Assembly: GCF_000516515.1 (NCBI RefSeq)
Contig: NZ_KI911784.1
Location: forward strand, 620,001 to 684,000
Direction of reading: 5' to 3'
Source of the DNA: Chloroflexus sp. Y-396-1
GTDB taxonomy: Bacteria > Chloroflexota > Chloroflexia > Chloroflexales > Chloroflexaceae
DNA length: 64,000 nucleotides
Shown: positions 25,370 through 34,703 of the stretch, piece by piece
Layout of the letters: the number at the start of each line of letters is the position of its first letter
Position numbering within the stretch: position 1 is the stretch's first letter
The notes under the pieces: generated by a model
What the model was told of the DNA's origin: nothing
The model's input: the letters and a program-made list of their open reading frames with translations, nothing else
The model's database searches: none
Position numbers and translations under genes: made by a program

Positions 25370-26768
25370 ACATTTGCTCCCCGGCACGCACGGCAGCCAA
25401 TTGACGCACAATCTGACGAAATGCTTCACCGCGATGAAATTCATTCCGAAACATGCCAAAACTGGCACATCCGGGCGAGAGCAAAACCGCACTACCGGGT
25501 TGTGCAAACGACCGGGCCACGGCTACCGCAGTGGACAGATCGGTAAAGGGGCCGGCGAGTGGCAAATCTGGCCTTCGGGCGCGTAATAACGCTTGTAATG
25601 TCGGTGTTGCACTGCCATCGAGCAACACTACCGCTGCTGCACCGCTGATAATTGTATCGGCCAGCGCGGCCAAATCGAGTTCTTTATCTGCACCACCAGC
25701 AATCAAGACAATTGGCCCGTCCACCGTTGCTAACGCTGCCGCCGTTGCAGTCGGATTGGTCGCGGTTGTATCGTTGATGTACCGCACTTCATCAATTGTA
25801 GCAATCAGTTCCAAACGATGTTCAACTCCCGTCATCTCGTGCAGTGCTGTCGCGATCGCTGCCGGTTCGATCCCAAACCGATACGCCAGTGCCGCTGCTG
25901 CCAGCGCATTGGCGAGATTGTGGACACCAGGCAGCCGTAGATCAGATCGATGAAAGAGGATCACATCGTGGTAGCGCGCATAGCCAGCGGCGTCAACCGT
26001 AGCATCGGCTGTCGGGTCGGTGAGGCTGAAACTGACCACCCCTCGACGGCCATAACCCCAGGCTTGCGCCTGCTCTGGTGGCAAGACCGCAATACCATCT
26101 TCTCCCTGGTGCGCCATGATCTGACGTTTGGCATTTGCATACGCTGCCAACGAACCGTGCCAGTTGAGATGATCAATGCCCAGATTGGTAAGTAGTGCAT
26201 ACGGTGGGCTTAGACCGGCTTCACCCAGGCGTGCTAATTGAAAACTGCTTAATTCCAGAACAACCGGGGTTTGCGGCCTGATCTGCTCGATCGCTTCTAG
26301 TGCTGAGACACGGAGATTACCGGCCACAACGGTATCGGGGTAACGTTGCCGGATCATAGCTGCCAGCAACAGCGTGGTAGTCGTCTTACCCTTCGTTCCG
26401 GTCACTCCCAGGATCGGAGCGGGGCAGGCGCGAAAGAAGAGGGTCATTTCCGTTTCAATCTTTACCCCACACGAACGCGCCAATGCCAGCCAGGGCGAAT
26501 CAGGGCGAACTGCCGGATTCACGACCAACATATCAGCCGCACGAATATCTTCGGCGCGATGTTCGCCGAGCGTATAGCTAACGGATACCCCTAGCTCGCC
26601 GGCAAACGCATTGAGACGGGCTATCGGATCGGCCAATGCCTCTGGTGAGGCAAGGTCGGTGACAATGATCTCGGCGCCCTGACGCAACAACCAGCGCGCC
26701 ACCCCCAGGCCACCACCATGAACGCCCAATCCCATCACAACTACCCGCTTTCCAGCCAACCTCTCCAT
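25353..26768 (-). CDS. murD: UDP-N-acetylmuramoylalanine--D-glutamate ligase
   Basis: MurD adds D-glutamate to UDP-MurNAc-L-Ala. The 471-residue ligase has the UDP-binding VVMGLGVHGGGLGVARWL, the ATP loop GVTGTKGKTTTTLLLA (about 117-132), LELSSFQLARL, NLGIDHLNWHGS and the C-terminal NDTTATNPTATAAAL with HRLELIATIDEVRYI. Its ATG overlaps the mraY stop, and its end overlaps the rhomboid gene. Confidence 0.96.
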   Translation of the reverse strand: MERLAGKRVVVMGLGVHGGGLGVARWLLRQGAEIIVTDLASPEALADPIARLNAFAGELGVSVSYTLGEHRAEDIRAADMLVVNPAVRPDSPWLALARSCGVKIETEMTLFFRACPAPILGVTGTKGKTTTTLLLAAMIRQRYPDTVVAGNLRVSALEAIEQIRPQTPVVLELSSFQLARLGEAGLSPPYALLTNLGIDHLNWHGSLAAYANAKRQIMAHQGEDGIAVLPPEQAQAWGYGRRGVVSFSLTDPTADATVDAAGYARYHDVILFHRSDLRLPGVHNLANALAAAALAYRFGIEPAAIATALHEMTGVEHRLELIATIDEVRYINDTTATNPTATAAALATVDGPIVLIAGGADKELDLAALADTIISGAAAVVLLDGSATPTLQALLRARRPDLPLAGPFTDLSTAVAVARSFAQPGSAVLLSPGCASFGMFRNEFHRGEAFRQIVRQLAAVRAGEQMYDSSS

Positions 26769-27871
26769 TACCGACTCCCATCACCCTCAATAACTGTTAT
26801 CGTCGGTAAGTCAACTTGTGCTCCCGTCTGCGGCGACCCAAAAATCAGTGCCAGTGAAATGCCAACCATTGCCGCCACCGTACCGATCAACACAAAGCGC
26901 TGTGTCACCTGCGGCTGGCTCCAGCCGAGTAGCTCAAAATGGTGATGTAAGGGAGCCATCTTAAAGATACGGCGCCCCTCGCCGTAGCGCCACTTCGTCC
27001 ATTTGAAATAAGCAGTCTGGATCATCGTCGAGAGTGCTTCGATTACGAACACAACACCGATAACCGGTAAGAGCAGCCATTGCTGCGACTGCAACGCAAC
27101 CACGGCCAGAGTTGCTCCTAAAGACAGGGCGCCGAGATCACCCATAAAGACCTGGGCTGGATAAGCGTTGTACCAGAGAAAGGCTGCACACGCTCCCACG
27201 ACGGTAAAGCAAAACGCCATCAGATTTGTCAGACGTGGCTCGGCTAGAAAGGTAATGACCCCATACGCTCCGAAGGAAAGCGTCAAATTCCAGCCGGCCA
27301 GGCTATCGAGACCATCGGTGATGTTCACAGCATTCGAGATGAAGACAATGATCAACACTGCAATTGGAATAAACCAGAGACCAATATTCACTTCACCGAC
27401 GAACGGTATCTGTACTAACCCCTCGTGTTCGAGACCGTAGGGTTGGGGTAGATAGAGCGCCAGACTGGCAACAAACGCCACCGCCATCATGATCCAAAAT
27501 TTAAATCGTACCGTAAAACCGTGGGTTTTTGAACGTGAACCGGTTAAGGAAAGCCAGTCATCGATAGCCCCTAGGACAGCGAAACTGACCATCACACCTA
27601 GGGGGAGCAGCATTGACCAGCGATCAACGAGATTGAAAAGTACCGTTAATATCAACACGGTACTCACAATCATAATCCCACCCATCGTTGGGGTGCCTAC
27701 TTTCACCAAGTGGCTTTGCGGGCCATCAGGACGAATGCGCTTTCCCAAGTTATGCCTGCGCGCAAAACGTACCCACCATCCACCGATAATTAAGGTCAGA
27801 ACAAACGCTGCGGCAGCCAGCAACAACGCACGCGCCATGTCCTGAACCAGTACTGAACGAAGGACGCTCAC
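26768..27871 (-). CDS. mraY: phospho-MurNAc-pentapeptide translocase
   Basis: MraY makes lipid I from UDP-MurNAc-pentapeptide and undecaprenyl phosphate. The start is a GTG at 27871 with AGGAGA just upstream. The 367-residue protein has ten hydrophobic segments and the family motifs GTPTMGGIMI, the Mg/substrate aspartates in GAIDDWL, NAVNITDGLDSLAG, and FMGDLGALSLGA. The active-site HHHFE appears as APLHHHFELLGW. It lies between murF and murD. Confidence 0.96.
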   Translation of the reverse strand: MSVLRSVLVQDMARALLLAAAAFVLTLIIGGWWVRFARRHNLGKRIRPDGPQSHLVKVGTPTMGGIMIVSTVLILTVLFNLVDRWSMLLPLGVMVSFAVLGAIDDWLSLTGSRSKTHGFTVRFKFWIMMAVAFVASLALYLPQPYGLEHEGLVQIPFVGEVNIGLWFIPIAVLIIVFISNAVNITDGLDSLAGWNLTLSFGAYGVITFLAEPRLTNLMAFCFTVVGACAAFLWYNAYPAQVFMGDLGALSLGATLAVVALQSQQWLLLPVIGVVFVIEALSTMIQTAYFKWTKWRYGEGRRIFKMAPLHHHFELLGWSQPQVTQRFVLIGTVAAMVGISLALIFGSPQTGAQVDLPTITVIEGDGSR

Positions 27872-27902
27872 ACAATTTCTCCTGTCGTTTGGTTGATTAC
27901 AG

Positions 27903-29375
27903 CTACGATTCTGTGCGCGTCAACGCAACGACGATGGTCTCCATCTGCACGCCGCGCGACCCCTTGACCAGTAGACAATCACCGGCTTGAATGAGTTGAT
28001 TCAACAACCTGATAGCTGCTTCGTTATCAGGACATATCTTTACCTGCTCCGCAGGCATTCCGGCTCGACGTGCAGCATCGGCCACTATTTGCGCCTGGCG
28101 ACCGACGGCAATGAGAAGATCGGCAGTCGTTGCAGCGGCGGCGCCGACCTGCTGATGACCTTCCTCACTGGCTGCCCCGAGTTCAAGCATCTCACCCAGA
28201 ACCGCAATGCGCCGTCCCTCAGTTTCGGCCAATACCTGAAGAGCGGCAATGGTCGAGAGGGGTGCAGCATTGTAGGTGTCATCGATGATCGTCACTCCGT
28301 GTCGGCCACGAACTACGCGCAAACGCAACTGTTCGCCAGGTTCGCGCAATCCAGCCGCAATCGCTTCCCAATCCAGACCGAGCACCAACGCAGTGGCGAT
28401 TGCAGCCAGTACAGTGTATGCATGATGACGCCCGATCAACGGTGTTCGGAGCCAATGCTGTTGCCCATTGTACTCAACCGCTAGCCCAATCCCGTGGAGA
28501 CCGTAGCTTTCCACCTTCAGCAAACGTACATCAGCTTGATCGGCATAACCATATGTCAGCACCCTGGCTGCGGTACGGGTCGCCATTGCCTTCACCCGCG
28601 GATCGTCAGCGTTGAGAATACACCAACCATCGGCAGGTAACGACTCGGGCAACTCTGCTTTGGCGTTGGCAATTGCCTCAATGCTGCCCAACCGTTCCAG
28701 GTGTGAAGGTCCCACGTTCGTGACTATTCCAATCTGAGGACGGGCGAGACTCGCCAGAAAGCGAATCTCACCCGCTGCCCACATCCCCATCTCGAGCACT
28801 GCCACTTGATGGTCGGCAGTCAGCCCAAGTAAAGTTGCCGGTAACGTCACCTCACTATTGAAACTGCGTTGACTTTTTAAGGTGCGGAAGCGCTGGCTAA
28901 GCACAGCCGCGACGACCTCTTTCGTTGAGGTCTTGCCCACGCTTCCGGTGATCCCGATCACCGTCGGCGTGAACATCCGTCGATGGTAGACGGCCACCCG
29001 CTGTAATGCAAAGAGTGGATCGTCTACGGCGATGAGGAGGCAAGCATCGGGCGGCACTGTCGCCAGAATAGCAGCCTGTGTTGGTTCGACCAATTGCCAT
29101 GGCCTGGCCACAGCACTCAGATCGGGAGCCAGCGCTGCCAGCTTTACCGGCGAGACTAGGGCCGCAGCCGCACCTCGCGCCACCACATCGGGTAAGAAAC
29201 GATGTCCATCGGTACGTTCGCCGGTCAATGCGACGAAGAGCGATCCCGGCGTAACCTCGCGCGAATCGGTTACGACCAGCCCAATCATACGATTGGCCCA
29301 AGGTGGCGGTAGCGTTATTACTTGTCGTGTCGTGCGAGGTTGCACCCCATACAATAGATTGTCGAGACTGATCAC
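27903..29375 (-). CDS. murF: UDP-MurNAc-tripeptide--D-Ala-D-Ala ligase
   Basis: MurF attaches D-Ala-D-Ala to complete the pentapeptide. The start is a GTG at 29375 behind GGGGAGGGC. The 490-residue protein shows SREVTPGSLFVAL, ATP loop GITGSVGKTSTKEVVAAVL (about 139-157), LEMGMWAAGEI, NVGPSHLERLGS and IDDTYNAAPLSTIAAL. It follows ftsI directly, where murE is found in many bacteria. A TATAAT at 29423-29428 could mark an internal promoter, but no matching -35 is seen. Confidence 0.96.
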   Translation of the reverse strand: MISLDNLLYGVQPRTTRQVITLPPPWANRMIGLVVTDSREVTPGSLFVALTGERTDGHRFLPDVVARGAAAALVSPVKLAALAPDLSAVARPWQLVEPTQAAILATVPPDACLLIAVDDPLFALQRVAVYHRRMFTPTVIGITGSVGKTSTKEVVAAVLSQRFRTLKSQRSFNSEVTLPATLLGLTADHQVAVLEMGMWAAGEIRFLASLARPQIGIVTNVGPSHLERLGSIEAIANAKAELPESLPADGWCILNADDPRVKAMATRTAARVLTYGYADQADVRLLKVESYGLHGIGLAVEYNGQQHWLRTPLIGRHHAYTVLAAIATALVLGLDWEAIAAGLREPGEQLRLRVVRGRHGVTIIDDTYNAAPLSTIAALQVLAETEGRRIAVLGEMLELGAASEEGHQQVGAAAATTADLLIAVGRQAQIVADAARRAGMPAEQVKICPDNEAAIRLLNQLIQAGDCLLVKGSRGVQMETIVVALTRTES

Positions 29376-29517
29376 CCTGCCCTCCCCAAGCCGTTGCCTG
29401 AACTAGACAGCTTGTGAGGGCCATTATAGCATCTCCCTTTCGCCCATCCCTTCTCTCACCTGGCAGCATTATCTGATAATAAGCTGAAAGTGCGTTGATA
29501 AACACACTCCTCCTCAT

Positions 29518-31332
29518 TTACGGTTGCCCCGGACTAACCAGACTACGATCCGGTGGGATATGCGCGTAACGTAGCAACTGATCGACAAGGTTGTAATACA
29601 CCGGTATTGCGGTCAGCACACCAAGTGTATCCTTCTTAGGGCGATCAATCTTCACCAGCACGACAAACCGAGGCTCATCGACCGGTGCAATCCCCAATAC
29701 AGAACCGATGGTGTACGATGGATCGTACCCGCCACCGGGTAAAGGAATTGATGCAGTACCGGTTTTGGCACCTACACGATAGCCGGGAACAAGCCACTGG
29801 TCACGCCAGCTCCCGGTACGTGGTCCCCAAATTACCGGGGCATAATGATTAGCCGCATCAACCATCATCTCACGTACAGCCTGGGCAATCGATGCCTCGA
29901 TTGGTTTACCCACCACCTGAGGCTCGGTTCGTACACACTCCTTGCCGCGACACACCTGCTGAACAACATAAGGTCGCATCATGACCCCATCGTTGGCAAT
30001 CGCTGCTGCGGCTTGTACCAACTGTAAAGGTGTTACTGAAATTCCCTGACCATAGGCGTTAATTAAAAATGTGAGCGGATTATAGCCAGAACTGCCATAA
30101 AAATTGACAATACCACTCTCTTCACCGGCCAGATCAACCCCCGTTGGTTGCCCAAAACCGAAGCGAGTCAGGGTACGATAATATGACTCTGGCCCAACCA
30201 GCTCATTAAATTGCAATGCCGCCACATTGCTCGAATAGTAGAGCATCCCGGCCAAGGTTAGTGGGCCGCGTGGTGTAGCATCGAAATTACGTAATGGTTG
30301 TCCATACCGAACCAGCCAGCCTGTATCATCAACCGTTGTTGTTGTCGTCACCACCCCAGAACTGAGTGCAGCCGCAGCGGTGATAATCTTGAACGTACTA
30401 CCCGGTTCGTACACGGTACCAATCGCCGGATTACGCCCATAGACCTCGGGCGGATACTCTTGCCAGCGATTCGGATCGAAGAACGGCCAACTCGTCATCG
30501 CCAGGATCGCGCCGGTGAGCGGATCGAGGACGATGATCGTACCGCCGTCGGCTTGCTGCTCTTGCACTGCCTGCTGTAACTCTCGTTCGGCTATCTGCTG
30601 AATAAACGGATCGATAGTGAGCTGCAAATTCGCACCATCTTGGGGTGGAAGTACTCGTGCGAGGCTGGTTGCCATCGGATTACGAGCCGGGTCGAATTCA
30701 CCTTCGATCCGCCCCTCTGTACCACGTAGAGCGGTATCGTAATAGGCCTCGATCCCACTCACTCCTTCACCGTTCAAATTCAGTGCACCGACTACCTGTG
30801 CAGCAGTGAACCCTTGCGGATAAAAGCGCATCGGCTCGTACACCAGCCGGAGACCAGGCAGCTTAAGCTCAGCAACTTGTGCTGCCACGTCAGGATCGAG
30901 CCAACGGGTCAGACGCACCCACTGCCGATCAGAACGCAACGCCGACAAAATCTGCTCTGCTGGCACGTTGGTCAGTTTGGCAATTAACAACGCAATCTCG
31001 GCTTTGCGCTCTGCCGGTACCTGCGACGGTACGGCAAATAGACTCTGCCGTTCAACATCCATCGCCAGCACCGTGCCGCTAGCATCGGTAATCTGACCAC
31101 GACGTGGTGCTAGCAGCGTTGGCGTCTCGATCTCTAGCCGTGCTTTACGCGCCAGGTCCTGGCTGCGTACTACTTGCAGATCAACCAGGCGAATCCCAAT
31201 AATCGTTGAGATCAAGACACAACTTAATAAGAGCACCTGCAAACGCCAGCGTGGTAGTCCCCGTAGCAAAGGGACCGCTGCGGTAGTCTTGGCTGAGGCA
31301 GGAATGGTTGTCCGGCGCGTTGTACTGGCCAT
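29518..31332 (-). CDS. ftsI: division transpeptidase, class B penicillin-binding protein
   Basis: FtsI (PBP3) cross-links septal peptidoglycan. The 604-residue protein has a cytoplasmic head, one membrane helix (about 33-50), and a PBP-dimerisation domain (LAPRRGQITDASGTVLA onwards). The transpeptidase domain carries S312-TFK, SSN at 366-368 and KTGTAS near 525. No PASTA repeats are present. It is preceded by ftsL and followed by murF after a 142-bp gap. Confidence 0.95.
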   Translation of the reverse strand: MASTTRRTTIPASAKTTAAVPLLRGLPRWRLQVLLLSCVLISTIIGIRLVDLQVVRSQDLARKARLEIETPTLLAPRRGQITDASGTVLAMDVERQSLFAVPSQVPAERKAEIALLIAKLTNVPAEQILSALRSDRQWVRLTRWLDPDVAAQVAELKLPGLRLVYEPMRFYPQGFTAAQVVGALNLNGEGVSGIEAYYDTALRGTEGRIEGEFDPARNPMATSLARVLPPQDGANLQLTIDPFIQQIAERELQQAVQEQQADGGTIIVLDPLTGAILAMTSWPFFDPNRWQEYPPEVYGRNPAIGTVYEPGSTFKIITAAAALSSGVVTTTTTVDDTGWLVRYGQPLRNFDATPRGPLTLAGMLYYSSNVAALQFNELVGPESYYRTLTRFGFGQPTGVDLAGEESGIVNFYGSSGYNPLTFLINAYGQGISVTPLQLVQAAAAIANDGVMMRPYVVQQVCRGKECVRTEPQVVGKPIEASIAQAVREMMVDAANHYAPVIWGPRTGSWRDQWLVPGYRVGAKTGTASIPLPGGGYDPSYTIGSVLGIAPVDEPRFVVLVKIDRPKKDTLGVLTAIPVYYNLVDQLLRYAHIPPDRSLVSPGQP

Positions 31333-31338
31333 TGGCGA

Positions 31339-31707
31339 TTACTCGTCAAGCTCAGGAAGATTCGGGATACGGATATAGCGAATCTGTTCAGGAGTTGGCG
31401 GACGGAACCCCATGTCTGTGGCCCGCTTCATTCGTGATTCAACCGACTGCACACGTGCAATCTGCTCTTGCAGACGCGAATATTCACGATTAAGCTGCAC
31501 CTGTTGCTGGCGCAACGCAACCAGCTCGTAATTCATACGGGTTACCAGACCGCTCTGAACCAGGGTCACCAGGCTGAGCAGACAAACAATCAGCGTCAAC
31601 AGGAGCAAATAACGTGCGCCATCAAGACGCAGGTAGCGCGAGAAATCGATCTGTCGCCACCGCACCCGACCAACAATTGCCGGAATCTGTTCAATTCTAA
31701 CTGCCAT
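31339..31707 (-). CDS. ftsL: FtsL-like septum protein
   Basis: Taking the ATG at 31707 (GGGGAG upstream) gives 122 residues: a basic cytoplasmic part, one membrane helix (YLLLLTLIVCLLSLVTLV, about residues 34-51), and a heptad-rich coiled coil (MNYELVALRQQQVQLNREY..). This layout and its place between rsmH and ftsI identify FtsL. Sequence conservation in this family is low, so the call rests on topology and position. The earlier in-frame ATG lies inside rsmH. Confidence 0.85.
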   Translation of the reverse strand: MAVRIEQIPAIVGRVRWRQIDFSRYLRLDGARYLLLLTLIVCLLSLVTLVQSGLVTRMNYELVALRQQQVQLNREYSRLQEQIARVQSVESRMKRATDMGFRPPTPEQIRYIRIPNLPELDE

Positions 31708-31732
31708 ACCGTCGTCTCCCCTGGCAATACCC

Positions 31733-32641
31733 CTATGCTGCGATGCGGGCGGCAACCCGCAGTTTCGCGCTGCGCGCTCGCGGGTTACGCGCAACCTCTG
31801 TTGCAGAAGGCACCACCGGTTTCTTCGTCAAGATCGTCAATCGTGGTGCGGCACCGGTTGCCTCTGCACGTAAAAACTGCTTCACAATGCGATCTTCCAG
31901 CGAATGAAAACTGATCACAGCTAGCCGACCACCAGAAGCAAGCAACTCTAAGGCCTGTGGAAGCGCTTGCTTCAGCCGATCCAGTTCCTGATTCACCGCA
32001 ATCCGCAGGGCCTGGAAGGTTCGGGTGGCCGGATGAATCCGACCGTGACGACCACCAACCGCTCGCACAACGACCTCGGCCAGCTCAGCAGTACGCCGGA
32101 ACGGTTGCGTTCGACGCTGTTCAACAATCGCCCGGGCAATGCGACGTGCAGCGTGCTCTTCACCATACTGAAAAATGATGTCGGCTAGCTCACGCTCGCT
32201 TAACCGATTTACCAGATCGGCAGCCGTTGGCCCTTGCGTTGGATCAAGGCGCATATCGAGCGGGCCATCAGCCGCAAACGAAAAACCGCGTTCCGGTGTA
32301 TCGAGTTGGTACGACGATACCCCTAGATCGAACAGAATGCCATCGAAGGCGGTAAAACCGGCGGACGTTGCGATAGTGACGAGATCGGCAAAAGAGCCAT
32401 GACACAATACCGCCTGTTCGTGTAATCCGGCAGTCGTTAAGCGATCAGTCGTTGCCGCCAGCGCAGCCGGATCGGTGTCGATCCCTAGTAATCTGCCACC
32501 GGGCTGAGCCGCCTGCAAAATCGCCAGTGCATGCCCACCACCACCAACCGTTGCATCAAGATAGCAACCACCAGGACGGGGAGCCAGTGCCGCTATAACC
32601 TCAGCCATGAGGACCGGTGTGTGCTGGAAGGTCATCACCAT
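31733..32641 (-). CDS. rsmH: 16S rRNA (cytosine-1402-N4)-methyltransferase
   Basis: RsmH (MraW) methylates C1402 of 16S rRNA. About 302 residues. It begins [15 protein letters not shown], then has the SAM motif [46 protein letters not shown] and [14 protein letters not shown]. The ATG at 32641 overlaps the mraZ stop (TGATG); another ATG at 32635 is possible but is less well spaced from GGGGA. It is the second gene of the cluster. Confidence 0.96.
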   Translation of the reverse strand: MVMTFQHTPVLMAEVIAALAPRPGGCYLDATVGGGGHALAILQAAQPGGRLLGIDTDPAALAATTDRLTTAGLHEQAVLCHGSFADLVTIATSAGFTAFDGILFDLGVSSYQLDTPERGFSFAADGPLDMRLDPTQGPTAADLVNRLSERELADIIFQYGEEHAARRIARAIVEQRRTQPFRRTAELAEVVVRAVGGRHGRIHPATRTFQALRIAVNQELDRLKQALPQALELLASGGRLAVISFHSLEDRIVKQFLRAEATGAAPRLTILTKKPVVPSATEVARNPRARSAKLRVAARIAA

Positions 32642-33072
32642 CAAATCCCCAACTTCCGCATTTGTTCATCAAAGTGTGGCCCTTGTGTTTCGAGGCGCTG
32701 CTGCACTTCACGCCAGCGATCGGGCGCCCACACCTCGATGAACGCATCAAGTCCAACCAACAATGCCTGATCGGTCAACCCACCGGCTTCGCGCAGGTTC
32801 TGGGGTAACAAAATTCGCCCTTGGCGATCCATCTCTTGTTCTGAAGCACTGGCAAAGAGCAGCCGACGCAACATACGAGCATCTTCATCAACCAGTGATA
32901 GAGCACTTACCCGTCGGGTAAGGTCACTCCAGTAAGGCAATGGAAAAATCAGCAAGCAGCGGTCAAAGCCACGGGTCAAAACCATCCCACCGGCAAGTTC
33001 GGCGCGAAAACGGGCAGGGATCGCCACTCGTCCCTTCTCATCGATAGCATGCTCGTATGACCCTAGAAACAC
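32641..33072 (-). CDS. mraZ: transcriptional regulator MraZ
   Basis: MraZ is an AbrB-fold regulator that binds repeats ahead of its own operon. The 143-residue protein has two SpoVT/AbrB-like halves with the MraZ DXXXR motifs: [17 protein letters not shown] (residues 7-23) and [17 protein letters not shown] (about 78-94). It leads the division and cell-wall cluster. A matching operator sits between the promoter and its ATG, so self-regulation is very likely. Confidence 0.96.
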   Translation of the reverse strand: MFLGSYEHAIDEKGRVAIPARFRAELAGGMVLTRGFDRCLLIFPLPYWSDLTRRVSALSLVDEDARMLRRLLFASASEQEMDRQGRILLPQNLREAGGLTDQALLVGLDAFIEVWAPDRWREVQQRLETQGPHFDEQMRKLGI

Positions 33073-33106
33073 CGCTGCTGTCCTTCACGGTTTCGGAGAG
33101 GTAGTT

Positions 33107-33141
33107 CCCCATTTTTCCCCACTTTTCCCCACCTCCCGCCA
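33107..33141 (-). promoter_or_regulatory. MraZ operator (10-bp-period TGGGG boxes)
   Basis: Read on the minus strand, three perfect TGGGG boxes occur at exact 10-bp spacing (33107-33111, 33117-33121, 33127-33131), with a degenerate TGGCG at 33137-33141. Known MraZ sites are direct TGGG-type repeats with a 10-bp period in the 5' UTR of mraZ, so the match is close. They lie between the -10 box and the mraZ start. Confidence 0.85.
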
Positions 33142-33142
33142 C

Positions 33143-33171
33143 ATTATAGCCTACTCCCCCCACTGTTTCAA
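33143..33171 (-). promoter_or_regulatory. promoter of the division and cell-wall cluster
   Basis: On the minus strand, TTGAAA (33166-33171) and TATAAT (33143-33148) are separated by 17 bp. The transcript would have a ~65-nt leader holding the MraZ boxes. Confidence 0.85.
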
Positions 33172-33282
33172 GCCAGTAAAGCATCTACAAACATAACAAT
33201 TTGATGTCTTTCCGAGCAGTATTAGAGATCGAGTAGAATATCTGAGCGAATAATGAGCAAACATGATAGGAAGTGAGGATGT

Positions 33283-33777
33283 ATGAGTGAATCAGGTAGT
33301 GAATTGAGTCATCTTGACGCCTCTGGGAACGCGCACATGGTTGATGTCAGTGCCAAGGCCATTACCACTCGTGAAGCGATTGCCCGTGGTCGGGTCGTGA
33401 TGCAGGCAACAACTCTCAATTTAATCCTCGGTGGTGGTATTCCCAAGGGTGATGTACTGGCAGTCGCACGGGTGGCAGGGATCATGGCCGCCAAACGAAC
33501 TGCCGACCTTATTCCGCTGTGTCATCTCCTCAACCTGAGTCATGCCAGTATCTCCTTTACTCCCGATCCGGCAGGTACTGCCCTGGAGATCGAGGCAACG
33601 GTACGTTGCCAGGGCCAGACCGGTGTCGAGATGGAAGCTCTGACAGCAGTAAGCGTTGCAGCACTCACCATCTATGACATGTGCAAATCGGTAGACAAAA
33701 CGATGCATATCGACCAGATCCGTTTGATCGCCAAACGTGGCGGACGGAGTGGCGACTGGCAGCGGGAAGAAGGGTAA
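33283..33777 (+). CDS. moaC: cyclic pyranopterin monophosphate synthase MoaC
   Basis: MoaC converts 3',8-cH2GTP to cyclic pyranopterin monophosphate in molybdenum-cofactor synthesis. The 164-residue product has [18 protein letters not shown] near the N-terminus. It also has [51 protein letters not shown] and the closing [12 protein letters not shown] with catalytic Lys. Length is typical. GTGAGGATGT precedes the ATG. It is transcribed away from mraZ. XdhC and CoxE-like genes nearby also serve molybdenum enzymes. Confidence 0.96.
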   Translation: MSESGSELSHLDASGNAHMVDVSAKAITTREAIARGRVVMQATTLNLILGGGIPKGDVLAVARVAGIMAAKRTADLIPLCHLLNLSHASISFTPDPAGTALEIEATVRCQGQTGVEMEALTAVSVAALTIYDMCKSVDKTMHIDQIRLIAKRGGRSGDWQREEG

Positions 33778-34250
33778 ACGGATCACAGGTCTTTTCAACG
33801 TTCTTTCTCTACTTGGCAGCGGTGGTGATTCGGAAATAAGAGCGGGAGGTTGAGACGGTTTCTCCCCTCTTAAGCTGCCCCTTCTGCCCCCATGTGAGAG
33901 CGGAAGAGGGTTAGGGGAATGAGGGGGTGAGGCGCGTTTTGCAGTACGAACATAGTGGTAAAGAGCAACGCTCGCCGATCATGCTCGTCAGCGCATTGTG
34001 GAGAAGGGTTCTACCCCCCCACCCCCACCCCCCGCAAGCGGGGGGCTAGGGGGTGATAATGTACTGCACCCTGCACGATGCGGGCCGGAGACCCGCGCTC
34101 CCAGGCAACGGCTCTTCTCAATAGGTTTGATCCACACCCTGCACGAAGCGGGCCGTCGGCCTAAGCTTCCGGGCAATAGCTCGTTAGCGCATTGTGGAGG
34201 AGGGTTCTACATCCCCACCTAGGCAAGCGGGGCAAGAGGGGAGTGATAGG
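33778..34250. repeat. gene-free repeat patch
   Basis: Three repeat types are mixed here. GCGCATTGTGGAGAAGGGTTCTAC at 33990-34013 recurs at 34187-34210 with one change, and a relative lies near 48202. CACCCTGCACGA(T/A)GCGGGCC recurs 68 bp apart (34067 and 34135), with a further relative at 50399-50436. A CCCCCC..GCGGGGGG palindrome lies at 34011-34052. Overlapping reading frames are low-complexity and not convincing as genes. Confidence 0.55.
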
Positions 34251-34261
34251 TTAGATGACTC

Positions 34262-34290
34262 TTGACACTGAACAAATGTTCTGATACAAT
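34262..34290 (+). promoter_or_regulatory. consensus promoter with embedded LexA (SOS) box
   Basis: TTGACA (34262-34267) and TACAAT (34285-34290) are exactly 17 bp apart. The spacer holds GAACAAATGTTC (34270-34281), a perfect GAAC-N4-GTTC palindrome of the Gram-positive-type SOS box. LexA bound there would block the promoter. Confidence 0.75.
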
Positions 34291-34330
34291 ACAGCATAGG
34301 AGTCATCACTTAATAAACTGGAGCGTGCCA

Positions 34331-34630
34331 ATGCTGAGCTGGAGAATGCTACAAACCTGGCCGCGTCACCCTTCATCGCTCCCGCAACGCCATCCACCCC
34401 GCAGCGATCGGATCGTCCTGCTCGAACTGCGGTTCAGTTTTTTGCCAACCGCTTTTCGGTATCAGAATATCGTTCATCGTATCACGCGCATCATTCAGAT
34501 TCGCGATATTTGTCGCCGTGATAGACAATGGCGTTATTATCGAGTGCACTGTGCTGATGGTGCGAAGCGCACGCTGATCCACGATTTACGGGCAGGTATC
34601 TGGTATCTCCGGCGTGAGAGATTTTGGTAG
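34331..34630 (+). CDS. small DUF6504-like protein under SOS promoter
   Basis: The start is the ATG at 34331 with CTGGAG upstream; earlier in-frame codons fall inside the promoter. The 99-residue protein has a basic N-terminal half. Its C-terminal half (FRYQNIVHRITRIIQIRD..WRYYRVHCADGAKRTLIHDLRAGIWYLRRERFW) reads like the DUF6504 fold. In actinobacteria, DUF6504 genes sit beside imuB/dnaE2 mutasome genes; that link is from memory. With the LexA box, a DNA-damage role is a reasonable inference. A second small gene follows after 73 bp. Confidence 0.6.
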   Translation: MLSWRMLQTWPRHPSSLPQRHPPRSDRIVLLELRFSFLPTAFRYQNIVHRITRIIQIRDICRRDRQWRYYRVHCADGAKRTLIHDLRAGIWYLRRERFW

Positions 34631-34703
34631 AACAAGGCTCAATAAACAGTACCGTTTCCTAGAAACAGTCATCTTCAGGAAATAGATAAGGAGACAATTA
34701 CAA

